DNA of 64,000 nt from Alphaproteobacteria bacterium (GTDB lineage: Bacteria > Pseudomonadota > Alphaproteobacteria > RF32 > CAG-239), in the NCBI GenBank assembly GCA_017460085.1, contig JAFUBQ010000013.1, positions 1-64,000 of the forward strand, written 5' to 3'. The notes under the pieces were generated by a model. The model ran no database searches and was not told the DNA's origin. It saw nothing but the letters and a program-made list of their open reading frames with translations. Positions 45,052 through 53,143 of the stretch are shown piece after piece. A program made the position numbers and the translations under genes. The first letter of the stretch is position 1; each line of letters begins with the position of its first letter.

Positions 45052-45705
45052 TTATAGGGAATTTTTATCAACATAAAATTCAGCGGTGGTGGTTTGGCGA
45101 ATGTCATCAAGCGAGGAATATGGACTGATTTCAATTAGATGCAAGCCATCTTTCTGCACGGTGAATACGCCTTTTTCAGTGATAATCATATTAACTTTGT
45201 GCGCCACCGTTAGCGGCAAGGTGCATTTTTGCACAATTTTTGGTGCTCCTTTAGCAGTGTGTTCCATGGCCACTATCAGTTTTTTAGTGCCAACAACTAA
45301 GTCCATAGCTCCACCCATACCGGGGGTAAATTTTCCCGGAATACACCAGTTTGCCAAATTACCTTCAGAATCAACTTGCAATGCACCTAAAACCGTAATA
45401 TCAATATGGCCGCCGCGCATCATGGCAAAAGCCATAAAACTATCGGTGAAGCAACCGCCTTCATTAAGTGTTACCATGGCGCCGCCGGCGTTAATAATGC
45501 GCGAATCGGCATTATTTTCATCGGGGTAGGCGCCAACACCGAGCACACCGTTTTCAGATTGCACAATAATTTGCACATTTTCCGGTAGATATTGCACGGC
45601 TTTTGTTGGTAAACCAATGCCTAAAGTAACAACATCGCCGTTATGAAATTCTTTGGCCACGCGGCGGGCAATATATTCTTGTATTTGTTCTTTATTTAAG
45701 TTCAT
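45052..45705 (-). CDS. 3-oxoacid/acetate CoA-transferase subunit B
   Basis: 217 residues from ATG 45705 (GAGG upstream). GDVVTLGIGLPTKAVQYLP and QSENGVLGVGAYPD are the subunit B signatures; Glu51 in SENG is the expected catalytic residue that forms the CoA thioester. Belongs to the AtoA/ScoB/CtfB group, transferring CoA between short-chain acids (acetate, butyrate, acetoacetate, succinate); the exact acid cannot be read. The start overlaps the A subunit gene by 14 bp. Confidence 0.9.
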   Translation of the reverse strand: MNLNKEQIQEYIARRVAKEFHNGDVVTLGIGLPTKAVQYLPENVQIIVQSENGVLGVGAYPDENNADSRIINAGGAMVTLNEGGCFTDSFMAFAMMRGGHIDITVLGALQVDSEGNLANWCIPGKFTPGMGGAMDLVVGTKKLIVAMEHTAKGAPKIVQKCTLPLTVAHKVNMIITEKGVFTVQKDGLHLIEISPYSSLDDIRQTTTAEFYVDKNSL

Positions 45706-46354
45706 TTTTACCTCGCACCACCACATAATCTACAAAAATTCCCGGCACCACCACATGATTTGGGTTGAGAGCTGTTTCTGAAAGTTCATCAACTTCGGCA
45801 ATAACGGTTTGCGCTGCCAGTGGCATTATGGCATTAAAATTGCGGGTTGAACCATAGAATGCCAAATTGCCGTATTTATCGGCATAAGTGGCATAAACCA
45901 GCGCCACATCGGCTTTCAATGGCTTTTCTAAAAGAAAATCCTGTCCGTCTACATTAATCAGTTGTTTGTTTTTTGCCACATCGGTATTCAGTCCGACTGG
46001 TGTTAAAATGCCGCCCAAACCTGCACCGCCGGCACGAACACGCTCTGCCAAAGTGCCTTGCGGGACTAAATCAACCTCTAATTTGCCACTGTTCATTTGT
46101 TCAACAGTTTGCGGATTCGTGCCAATATGCGACACAATGGCTTTTTTAATTTTATGAGCAGCAATAAGCTTGCCGCGGTCGCTTTCCGGTGTTGAAGTAT
46201 CGTTGGCAATTAGTGTCCAACCAGCTAAATTTGTTTTTAGCAACTCATCTATAACAATTTGAGGTGAACCGCACGTCAAAAAACCGCCAATCATTAAGGT
46301 TTGGCCAGATTTGAAAAATTGCACGGCTTGACTAGCAGAAATAATTTGCGCCAT
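45692..46354 (-). CDS. 3-oxoacid/acetate CoA-transferase subunit A
   Basis: 220 residues from ATG 46354 (GGAG upstream, MAQIISASQAVQFFKSGQTL). MIGGFLTCGSPQIVIDELL is the G-G-F-x-x-x-G-x-P subunit A signature, and VQQ-like GGLGGILTPVGLNTDVAK also fits. Partner of the next gene. With pta-ackA it links acyl-CoA pools to acetate production. Confidence 0.9.
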   Translation of the reverse strand: MAQIISASQAVQFFKSGQTLMIGGFLTCGSPQIVIDELLKTNLAGWTLIANDTSTPESDRGKLIAAHKIKKAIVSHIGTNPQTVEQMNSGKLEVDLVPQGTLAERVRAGGAGLGGILTPVGLNTDVAKNKQLINVDGQDFLLEKPLKADVALVYATYADKYGNLAFYGSTRNFNAIMPLAAQTVIAEVDELSETALNPNHVVVPGIFVDYVVVRGKNELK

Positions 46355-46537
46355 ATTTTCTCCTTTACTTCTGCGCATTTTAATCAACTAAGTATTAAAA
46401 GGCAAGCAAAACAAAAAAGCCTGTGAGTTACTACATTTTTGCTTATTTATGACACAAAATTTCAAAATTATACAAAAAAAAGCTTAAAAAATGAAAAAAA
46501 TTGAGTAATATATAGATAAACATTAAATTATTAGCAT

Positions 46538-47527
46538 ATGAAAAAAAAATTATTATGGACCGTTGTAATGATGGTCGTTTGTGTTAACGGGATGTTTGCG
46601 CAGACAGAAAATGAAATCAGTAATGGCACTTCTATTGAAGCCGATGCTGGTGATGATGGCGTTGGTGCCGTTGATGACGTATCAACTAATAAGACGCTTT
46701 CTCCTCGAAAGATGAAGAAAAACTCGGCGCACAGATTCTCCGATTCCGCTACAGAGCGCGAAGCTATGGAGATTCTGTGGCGAAAGTTCTCAGAATATGC
46801 CGCAGAAGCCCAAAATGAGGAACGAAACTTAACCGAGGTTCCTGTTTTTGGTAAATCCAAATTTACCCAGAGGCATTACATCACTCAGCGTCTTGAGATA
46901 TCTGTCATTGGCGGTACGGATATTAAAGACGGTGAAGGTTCATCGGTGAAGAATGAGTACGATTCGCCTGAGGATGAAGATAAGAGTGAACCGGGATTTA
47001 ATTGGGGGTTAAACTTCGGCTATTCTCTAGTTTTTGCTCCCGGAAGGGTTGAAGGCGATAAGCTGTATCTTAACCGTTTTGGTATAGCCTATTCTACCGG
47101 TTTAATAGCCAGCTTTGATAAGCAAGATAAATATGGTACAACCTGTGATTTCTTGCTGAAGTTAGGAATTGAGGCTGGTCACGGCCACCCGATGGGAATT
47201 GGCTTTGATTTATTAGTCGGAACCGGAAAGTCTGCCGGTGAATATAATTTCACTGTGGAAGATGATGAGGCAGCTCCGAATAATAATAGTGAGCCGGAAG
47301 AAATGAATGTGCCGTATACAAAATGGTGTTTTAAATATGGCACGCAGCTATGGCTACGAAGCAATTTGCTGCAAGCAAAAGTTAAGAACACCGACGTGCG
47401 ATTGTTTGCACGTTATGTATATTCAAAAAATCCTGAGGATGAGGATGAACTCCTTAAGGATGAAATCTTTTGCGATTGGCACGAAGAAAGTTGGAGTTTT
47501 GGTCTGACCTTCTGCTATACATTCTAA
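46538..47527 (+). CDS. Exported beta-rich (outer-membrane-like) protein, possible transfer from Bacteroidetes
   Basis: 329 residues. Signal peptide MKKKLLWTVVMMVVCVNGMF ending AQ, a cleavage style common in Bacteroidetes. No Shine-Dalgarno is visible before the ATG, unlike nearly every other gene here, and the coding sequence looks less AT-rich than its neighbours. The second half has alternating beta-strand patterns (LNFGYSLVFAPGRV, GIGFDLLVGTGKSAG, VRLFARYVYSK) and ends in the aromatic motif FCYTF, as outer-membrane barrels do. Acidic low-complexity segments lie at about 35-50 and 240-260. Function unknown. Confidence 0.65.
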   Translation: MKKKLLWTVVMMVVCVNGMFAQTENEISNGTSIEADAGDDGVGAVDDVSTNKTLSPRKMKKNSAHRFSDSATEREAMEILWRKFSEYAAEAQNEERNLTEVPVFGKSKFTQRHYITQRLEISVIGGTDIKDGEGSSVKNEYDSPEDEDKSEPGFNWGLNFGYSLVFAPGRVEGDKLYLNRFGIAYSTGLIASFDKQDKYGTTCDFLLKLGIEAGHGHPMGIGFDLLVGTGKSAGEYNFTVEDDEAAPNNNSEPEEMNVPYTKWCFKYGTQLWLRSNLLQAKVKNTDVRLFARYVYSKNPEDEDELLKDEIFCDWHEESWSFGLTFCYTF

Positions 47528-47565
47528 AAAAACGAAGCGCCCTTTTAGAGCGCTTCGTTTTTTTA
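47525..47565. terminator. Strong bidirectional terminator
   Basis: AACGAAGCGC (47531-47540) pairs with GCGCTTCGTT (47550-47559), flanked by A and T runs, giving a stem of at least 10 bp with a T tail on the plus strand and also on the minus strand. Confidence 0.92.
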
Positions 47566-47781
47566 CAGAATTTTCTTGATTTCCTCCAAGAGCTCCGGCT
47601 CGTAAAGAGCCAATTTTGGAAATAACTCCTGGATTTCCTGTTTTTCTTGCTCCGTCAAATCTTTTTGCATTGGCAATGATTGACGGATTTTTTCAACGAA
47701 CGACTTTCTTATCGTCAACGTTGCATTTGAATCCCCCTGATTATGGCAGAGGATTCTTATTGGCAAAAGGATATTACACAT
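47563..47781 (-). CDS. Possible small ORF, doubtful
   Basis: 72 residues. The second half is coherent and charged (MQKDLTEQEKQEIQELFPKL, then ELLEEIKKIL), which argues for coding, but no Shine-Dalgarno is visible before either possible ATG (47781, 47673), and the stop is three bases from the terminator. Either a small gene, or the 3' remnant of a lost one in the segment with the preceding outer-membrane-like gene. Confidence 0.3.
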   Translation of the reverse strand: MCNILLPIRILCHNQGDSNATLTIRKSFVEKIRQSLPMQKDLTEQEKQEIQELFPKLALYEPELLEEIKKIL

Positions 47782-47900
47782 ATATATATAAATTATAAAT
47801 TTTCACTCTTACCAATGTAATATTTTTTTCTAATAGAGTCAAGTTTTTTGTGCTAGTTTGTGATATTTTTAAATTTTGTCAGTGTTTTTAAACTTTGCTG

Positions 47901-48716
47901 CTACGGTCTTATTTCTATTGGTGTTCCGTCTTTTACCAGTTTCCAAATTTCTTCAATTTCTTTATTTGTTACTGCAATACAGCCTTGCGTCCAATCTGAT
48001 TTATGAAAGTGATTAAACAAAAAATCAGGTATCCGATTCGGAAAGCCGTGTATCATAATATCTCCTCCTGCAGAAACATTATGTTCCTTTGCCCACTGTT
48101 TATCCGCTTCGTTAGGATATGAAATTTTTAAGGAAAGATGAAATTTACTTTTAGGGTTTCGCCGCTCAATAATATACAATCCCTCCGGGGTTTTACCATC
48201 ATTTTCCTGTTGCTTAGCTCCAATTGGATTGGAACCTAAAGATATTTTATATTCTTTGAAAATTTGCCCATCTTGCATCAGATACATTTTACGCTGTTTT
48301 TTTTCAACAACTATTTTATCAGCGAATATTTCATCATAATTTGCTACTCTTTCAGATTTCAGATTATTCATTTTATCACGCAACACTCTTTTAGACCACT
48401 CCAGTTTATACATTTTACAACGATACAACAACTTTCCTTCTTTTTTGCAATAAACATTTACAAGACTTTCAAGCTCATCATCAGGCATTAAGGAACATCC
48501 GTTTTCTCCGCTATATTGGCAGTCAAAGCGGCATAAATGGTATTCCTCATCCCAAACTCCGCCGTCGTCCGCACAATAGTCAATAGCATCATAATCAGAG
48601 CCATTATAAGGAAGCAAACTGATTAGCCCAAACAATGCTAAAATATATATAACCGATTTAAGGACAATTCTTAATATCTTAAATATTTGGCGCATTATCT
48701 TCTGTATCACTCGCAT
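47901..48716 (-). CDS. L,D-transpeptidase (YkuD domain)
   Basis: 271 residues from ATG 48716, with AAGGTG six bases upstream. An N-terminal membrane anchor (LKSVIYILALFGLISLL) is followed by a Cys-containing periplasmic stretch and the YkuD domain: MYLMQDGQIFKEYKISLGS, DIMIHGFPN, and the catalytic motif SDWTQGCIAV with the nucleophilic Cys. Such enzymes form 3-3 peptidoglycan links or attach proteins to peptidoglycan. Four cysteines in YCADDGGVWDEEYHLCRFDC may pair in the periplasm. Confidence 0.88.
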   Translation of the reverse strand: MRVIQKIMRQIFKILRIVLKSVIYILALFGLISLLPYNGSDYDAIDYCADDGGVWDEEYHLCRFDCQYSGENGCSLMPDDELESLVNVYCKKEGKLLYRCKMYKLEWSKRVLRDKMNNLKSERVANYDEIFADKIVVEKKQRKMYLMQDGQIFKEYKISLGSNPIGAKQQENDGKTPEGLYIIERRNPKSKFHLSLKISYPNEADKQWAKEHNVSAGGDIMIHGFPNRIPDFLFNHFHKSDWTQGCIAVTNKEIEEIWKLVKDGTPIEIRP

Positions 48717-48825
48717 ATTATTCACCTTACGTTCTAATTATGTTCTTTTGTAACACAAATTTACGCTATGTCAAATATTTTATGATATTTTCTTTTCCTG
48801 CTTAATTTTCTTACCGTAAAACTAA

Positions 48826-48855
48826 CAGCATTCGCACTTAAAAAGACGAATGCTG
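48826..48855 (-). terminator. Terminator of secY
   Basis: CAGCATTCG (48826-48834) pairs with CGAATGCTG (48847-48855), 9 bp and a 12-base loop, with a T-rich minus-strand tail. Confidence 0.7.
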
Positions 48856-48887
48856 CTAATAATTTTTATATACTATTGAAAAATACT

Positions 48888-50231
48888 TTATTTCTTTTTT
48901 ACTAAAGCGGCTTTTCTGAGCAAACCTTCATACTGATAGGCAATTAATCGTGATTGAACCTGTCCGATGAAATCCATAGTAACTTGGACCACAATGAGCA
49001 ATGTTGTGCCGCCCAAAACAAACGGAACACCAACTTTAGCAATTAATACTTCAGGAATGATGCAGAGGCAAACCAAATAAATGGAAGCAACAACCGTTAA
49101 ACGTGTGATAACATAGTCAAGATAATCACCGGTTGTTTTGCCTGGGCGAATGCCAGCAATAAAGCCGCCGTGTTTTTTCAAATTATCAGCTGTTTCCTGC
49201 GGATTGAACACCACGCCTGTATAGAAAAACGTGAAGAACAAAATTAAAAACGCATACAAAGCTAAATAGAGCGGTTGACCATGTCCTAAGAGTTGGCTCA
49301 AGGTTTGTACCCACCCAGGTCCTTGTTCTGCCGACAAGTTGGCAATAGTAATCGGTAGCAACAGAAGTGAACTGGCAAAAATCGGCGGGATAACACCGGT
49401 TGGATTAATTTTGAGTGGCAAGTGCGAAGAATCGGCTGCCGTCATACGCATACCCATCTGACGCTTTGGATATTGAATTACAATCCGGCGTTGCGCACGT
49501 TCAACAAACACAATAACATAAATCAGCGCCAAAGCCATAGCTACCAGCATTAAAATGGTAATAATCGACATTTGTCCGGCGCGCCCTAATTCAAACGTTT
49601 GCGCCAAAGCATTCGGAATGTTGGCAATAATACCCACAGTAATAATCAGTGATGAACCATTGCCGACACCGCGTTGGGTGATTTGGTCACCAAGCCACAC
49701 AATGAACATTGTGCCGCCAACGAGTGAAACGATGGTTGAAAACTTGAAAACAAAGCTACTTATCATAACCGCAGAAGCGCCGTTGCCTCCGGTTACGCTC
49801 AATAAACCGACTGCAATACCATATCCTTGAATAATGGTAATCAGCACCGTTAATACTTTGGTATAGTGGGTAATTTTGCGGTGACCGGCTTCGCCTTCTT
49901 TTTTAAGCGCCATCAAAGACGGAATAACCGATTGTCCGAGTTGGATAATGATTGAGGCGGAAATATACGGCATAATATTGAGGGCAAAAATTGTCATACG
50001 TTCCAAAGCACCGCCGGAAAACATATTAAACATACCTAAAATACCGCCGGCATTACGATTAAACATTTCAGCTAAAACACCGGCATTAATCCCCGGTAGC
50101 GGAATATATGTACCTAAGCGGAACACAATTAGCGCCATTATTGTAAACCATAATCTTTTTTTAAGTTCTTCTGCCTTACCGAAGGCCGACATATCCATAT
50201 TTGCGACCAATCTATCTGCCATTGAAGCCAT
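48888..50231 (-). CDS. secY: Preprotein translocase subunit SecY
   Basis: 447 residues from ATG 50231, eight bases after AGAAGG; the ATG at 50240 would follow that site with no spacing. Ten membrane segments. RLGTYIPLPGINAGVLAEMF, the plug, QLGQSVIPSLMALKKEGEAG and the C-terminal cytoplasmic loop GIRPGKTTGDYLDYVITRLT are conserved. Central channel of the Sec translocon. Unusual position: not after rplO but about 6.5 kb away on the opposite strand, with its own terminator. Confidence 0.97.
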   Translation of the reverse strand: MASMADRLVANMDMSAFGKAEELKKRLWFTIMALIVFRLGTYIPLPGINAGVLAEMFNRNAGGILGMFNMFSGGALERMTIFALNIMPYISASIIIQLGQSVIPSLMALKKEGEAGHRKITHYTKVLTVLITIIQGYGIAVGLLSVTGGNGASAVMISSFVFKFSTIVSLVGGTMFIVWLGDQITQRGVGNGSSLIITVGIIANIPNALAQTFELGRAGQMSIITILMLVAMALALIYVIVFVERAQRRIVIQYPKRQMGMRMTAADSSHLPLKINPTGVIPPIFASSLLLLPITIANLSAEQGPGWVQTLSQLLGHGQPLYLALYAFLILFFTFFYTGVVFNPQETADNLKKHGGFIAGIRPGKTTGDYLDYVITRLTVVASIYLVCLCIIPEVLIAKVGVPFVLGGTTLLIVVQVTMDFIGQVQSRLIAYQYEGLLRKAALVKKK

Positions 50232-50393
50232 TTTTTTCATCCTTCTAAAATATAAAATTTATCCGTTAGCATAATCTAATACATAAAAAACAAATAAGAT
50301 GCAATAAAAATCTTTTTATCTACAGAAAAACATTGTAAAATTAAAAAAAATATTTTAATGTTAAGCAAATGATATGTGTTGGAGAAGCCGTTA

Positions 50394-51518
50394 ATGACGA
50401 AATTCGGTAAAAAACATCAAAAGTTTCAAGAAATGCATTTGACTGATGAAAATGCAGAAAAAGTCCTTAACCGCAGCCAATCATGGCAAGCTGTTTCTAA
50501 GCAAATCAATAAATATGAGAATGAACCAGCTAAAGGTTCAATCAGTCAAGATATTATTTTCAGTGGGAAGGTGCTACAAGGCGGTAATTTTGCCGGAGAA
50601 AATTTTGAAAATGCCGATTTTTCCGGCAGCAATATGCAAGAAGTTAACTTAGCACAGGCTAATTTACAGAATGTTAATTTTACGGGAGCCGATTTAAGCG
50701 GTGCTGATTTAAGTGGAGCCGATTTGACAGGTGCGGTTTTCAGTGGAGCAAAATTAATCGGAGTTAATTTTGCCGGTGCTAAAATGCACGGTGTTAAACT
50801 GGTTGATGCTGATTTGCAAGATGCTATTTTGCTGGATGCCGATTTAGATGAGTTAGCCATTGAAGATTTACAAGAGCTGGTGGAATATTTAGCAAAATAT
50901 TATCCATATAAGTTGAACTTGAGCCGATTAAACTTATCGCTCTTAGATTTGAAACGTATTGACTTGCGCCAAGTAAGCTTAAAAGGAGCTGATTTACGCG
51001 GATGTGATTTGACCGGAATTAATATTTTTGAGCTTGATTTGAGTGAATGTTTGATTACCCCTGAGCAAATTGCTCAAGCCATTGGACATATGCCTACTCC
51101 TGATGAGTTGGCAAAAATTTTAGCCCCGAAAAAGAAAAATGGTAAAAAGAAAATGGGCGGTATTGATTTTGGCGACTTTTTTGATTCTCGCGGCGGGTTT
51201 GATTGGGATGTAACAAAATCTGATGACAGTGTGGATAAGCTTTTTAAATCCGGTAAAGAATTTATAAAAGGTTTTAAAAAAGGTGATAAGCACAAGGACG
51301 TTGATGATAAAAAGCAAACTACGGAAAAAGATGATAAATCTAAACAAACTGATGTTGGTGAATTGCGTAAGGCGATTGAAGAACATAAGCGAGAAGTTTT
51401 AGAACAACGAATCGAACAGCAAAAATCTGAACAACAACGCGAAGCTGAACGTGAAATTGTTAAAGAAAAAATACATGAAACTAAAGTGCAAATTGCTAAT
51501 AATAACCGAGAAAGATAA
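50394..51518 (+). CDS. Pentapeptide-repeat protein with coiled-coil tail
   Basis: 374 residues from ATG 50394, with GGAG nine bases upstream. A pentapeptide block at about residues 62-150 (NFTGADLSGADLSGADLTG) and a second at about 178-220 (LKGADLRGCDLTGINIFELD) form a right-handed quadrilateral helix. The C-terminal 150 residues are Lys/Asp/Glu-rich and end in a long coiled coil (EEHKREVLEQRIEQQKSEQQ). No DNA-gyrase-protection tail is evident. Six bp before rarA, so probably cotranscribed. Confidence 0.85.
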   Translation: MTKFGKKHQKFQEMHLTDENAEKVLNRSQSWQAVSKQINKYENEPAKGSISQDIIFSGKVLQGGNFAGENFENADFSGSNMQEVNLAQANLQNVNFTGADLSGADLSGADLTGAVFSGAKLIGVNFAGAKMHGVKLVDADLQDAILLDADLDELAIEDLQELVEYLAKYYPYKLNLSRLNLSLLDLKRIDLRQVSLKGADLRGCDLTGINIFELDLSECLITPEQIAQAIGHMPTPDELAKILAPKKKNGKKKMGGIDFGDFFDSRGGFDWDVTKSDDSVDKLFKSGKEFIKGFKKGDKHKDVDDKKQTTEKDDKSKQTDVGELRKAIEEHKREVLEQRIEQQKSEQQREAEREIVKEKIHETKVQIANNNRER

Positions 51519-51524
51519 AAACCG

Positions 51525-52841
51525 ATGGATAGCACATTATTTGCAAGCAATGTAAAACGTCCGTTGGCTGACCGTTTACGCCCGACCAAGTTAGAAGAAG
51601 TGGTGGGACAAAGTCATTTGGTGGCTGATGATGCTCCTTTGGGACGAATGATTAAGTCGGGAAAAATGACCTCGTTTATTTTGTGGGGACCTCCGGGGTG
51701 TGGAAAAACAACAATTGCAAGGCTTATTGCCGAATATACTAATTTATATTTTGAACAAATTTCGGCTGTTTTTTCGGGTGTGGCCGATTTGAAACGAGTT
51801 TTTCAGTTTGCGCAGGAGAGACGGGCTAACCAAGGTAAAGGCACATTGTTGTTTGTCGATGAAATTCATCGTTTTAATAAATCACAGCAAGACGGATTTT
51901 TGCCATATGTGGAAGACGGCACGGTGATTTTGGTGGGTGCAACCACCGAAAATCCGTCTTTTGAACTTAATTCTGCTCTGCTTTCGCGCTGCCAAGTGTT
52001 TGTGTTAAACCGGCTTAATTCTGATGATTTTGAAGTGTTGTTGCAACGCGCCGAAAAAGAAGAAGGCGAAAAACTACCGATAGATGAGGAAGCGCGCGAA
52101 TTTATTAAAGCAATTGCTGATGGTGACGGGCGCTATATACTTAATATTGCCGAAAATATATGGGCATATGCACAAAAAGGTGAAATTTTTAATAAAGAGC
52201 AAATTATTCACATTATTCAATCGCGTGCGCCAATTTATGACAAAGGACGCGATGGGCATTATAATCTGATTTCGGCGGTGCATAAATCGCTGCGCGGTTC
52301 AGATGTTGATGCAGCGCTGTATTGGGCGGCACGGATGTTGGTTGCCGGAGAAGACCCGCGCTACTTATTGCGGAGGTTGTTGCGTTTTTCTATTGAAGAT
52401 GTATCGCTGGCTGACCCTAATGCGGTTGTGCAAGCAACATCCTGTATTGAAACGTACGAACGTTTAGGTTCGCCTGAGGGCGAATTGGCGGTAATGCAAT
52501 TGGTGGCATATTTGGCAACGGCACCAAAATCGGCCGGCGTGTATAAAGCCATGCATAAGGTATACGATGCCGCTAAAAAAACCGGCTCGTTAATGCCGCC
52601 GAAACATATTTTAAATGCGCCGACCAAGTTGATGAAAAATCTCGGTTATAGCGACGGCTATGTTTATGACCAAGATTTGGAAGGCGGTTTTTCGGGGCAG
52701 AATTATTTTCCAGACGGAATGGCACGGCAAAAGTTTTATCAACCGGTGGAGCGCGGTTTTGAACGTGAAATTAAAAAACGTATAGACTACTTTGATAATT
52801 TGCGCCGCGAAAAACAAAAACAGATAAAAAAAGAAAAATAA
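51525..52841 (+). CDS. rarA: Replication-associated recombination AAA+ ATPase RarA (MgsA)
   Basis: 438 residues. Walker A WGPPGCGKTT, Walker B LLFVDEIHRFNKSQQD, sensor 1 GATTENPSFELNSALLSR, and the C-terminal tetramerisation part (KAMHKVYDAAKKTGSLMPPK, then GYVYDQDLEGGFSGQNYFPD). It acts at stalled replication forks with SSB. Six bp after the pentapeptide gene. Confidence 0.95.
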   Translation: MDSTLFASNVKRPLADRLRPTKLEEVVGQSHLVADDAPLGRMIKSGKMTSFILWGPPGCGKTTIARLIAEYTNLYFEQISAVFSGVADLKRVFQFAQERRANQGKGTLLFVDEIHRFNKSQQDGFLPYVEDGTVILVGATTENPSFELNSALLSRCQVFVLNRLNSDDFEVLLQRAEKEEGEKLPIDEEAREFIKAIADGDGRYILNIAENIWAYAQKGEIFNKEQIIHIIQSRAPIYDKGRDGHYNLISAVHKSLRGSDVDAALYWAARMLVAGEDPRYLLRRLLRFSIEDVSLADPNAVVQATSCIETYERLGSPEGELAVMQLVAYLATAPKSAGVYKAMHKVYDAAKKTGSLMPPKHILNAPTKLMKNLGYSDGYVYDQDLEGGFSGQNYFPDGMARQKFYQPVERGFEREIKKRIDYFDNLRREKQKQIKKEK

Positions 52842-52853
52842 CATATAAAAAAT

Positions 52854-52879
52854 TGCCGTAATAATTCGGCATTTTTTTT
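52854..52879 (+). terminator. Terminator after rarA
   Basis: TGCCG (52854-52858) pairs with CGGCA (52867-52871), followed by eight T residues. Short stem but the T run is clear. Confidence 0.7.
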
Positions 52880-53143
52880 GAATTTTTTGTATTGGTAAAG
52901 CAAATTTTTTGCTGTTTTTTAGTTGAAAAAATACGCAGAAATGTTTTTTTTATAATTACTTATGTAATTGCAACATATGGTCTTCAGAAAATTAGAAAAG
53001 AAAATCTGTCAATTGGATACGTTATTTCCGCTATGGCTAAAATTAACAAAAAACAAAGTGTTAAATATTAAAATTAAATATTTACATTAAGTGTTTCAGA
53101 TGGTTAAATAAGTGTAAAACAGCTATGTGCATCAAAATTAAAG
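52880..53143. other. AT-rich gap before the UGSC-like gene
   Basis: 264 bp, strongly AT-rich. A short open frame at about 52979-53092 has no ribosome site and no recognisable product. No typical Shine-Dalgarno is present before the next gene. This fits a rearrangement that cut the 5' end of that gene. Confidence 0.55.
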
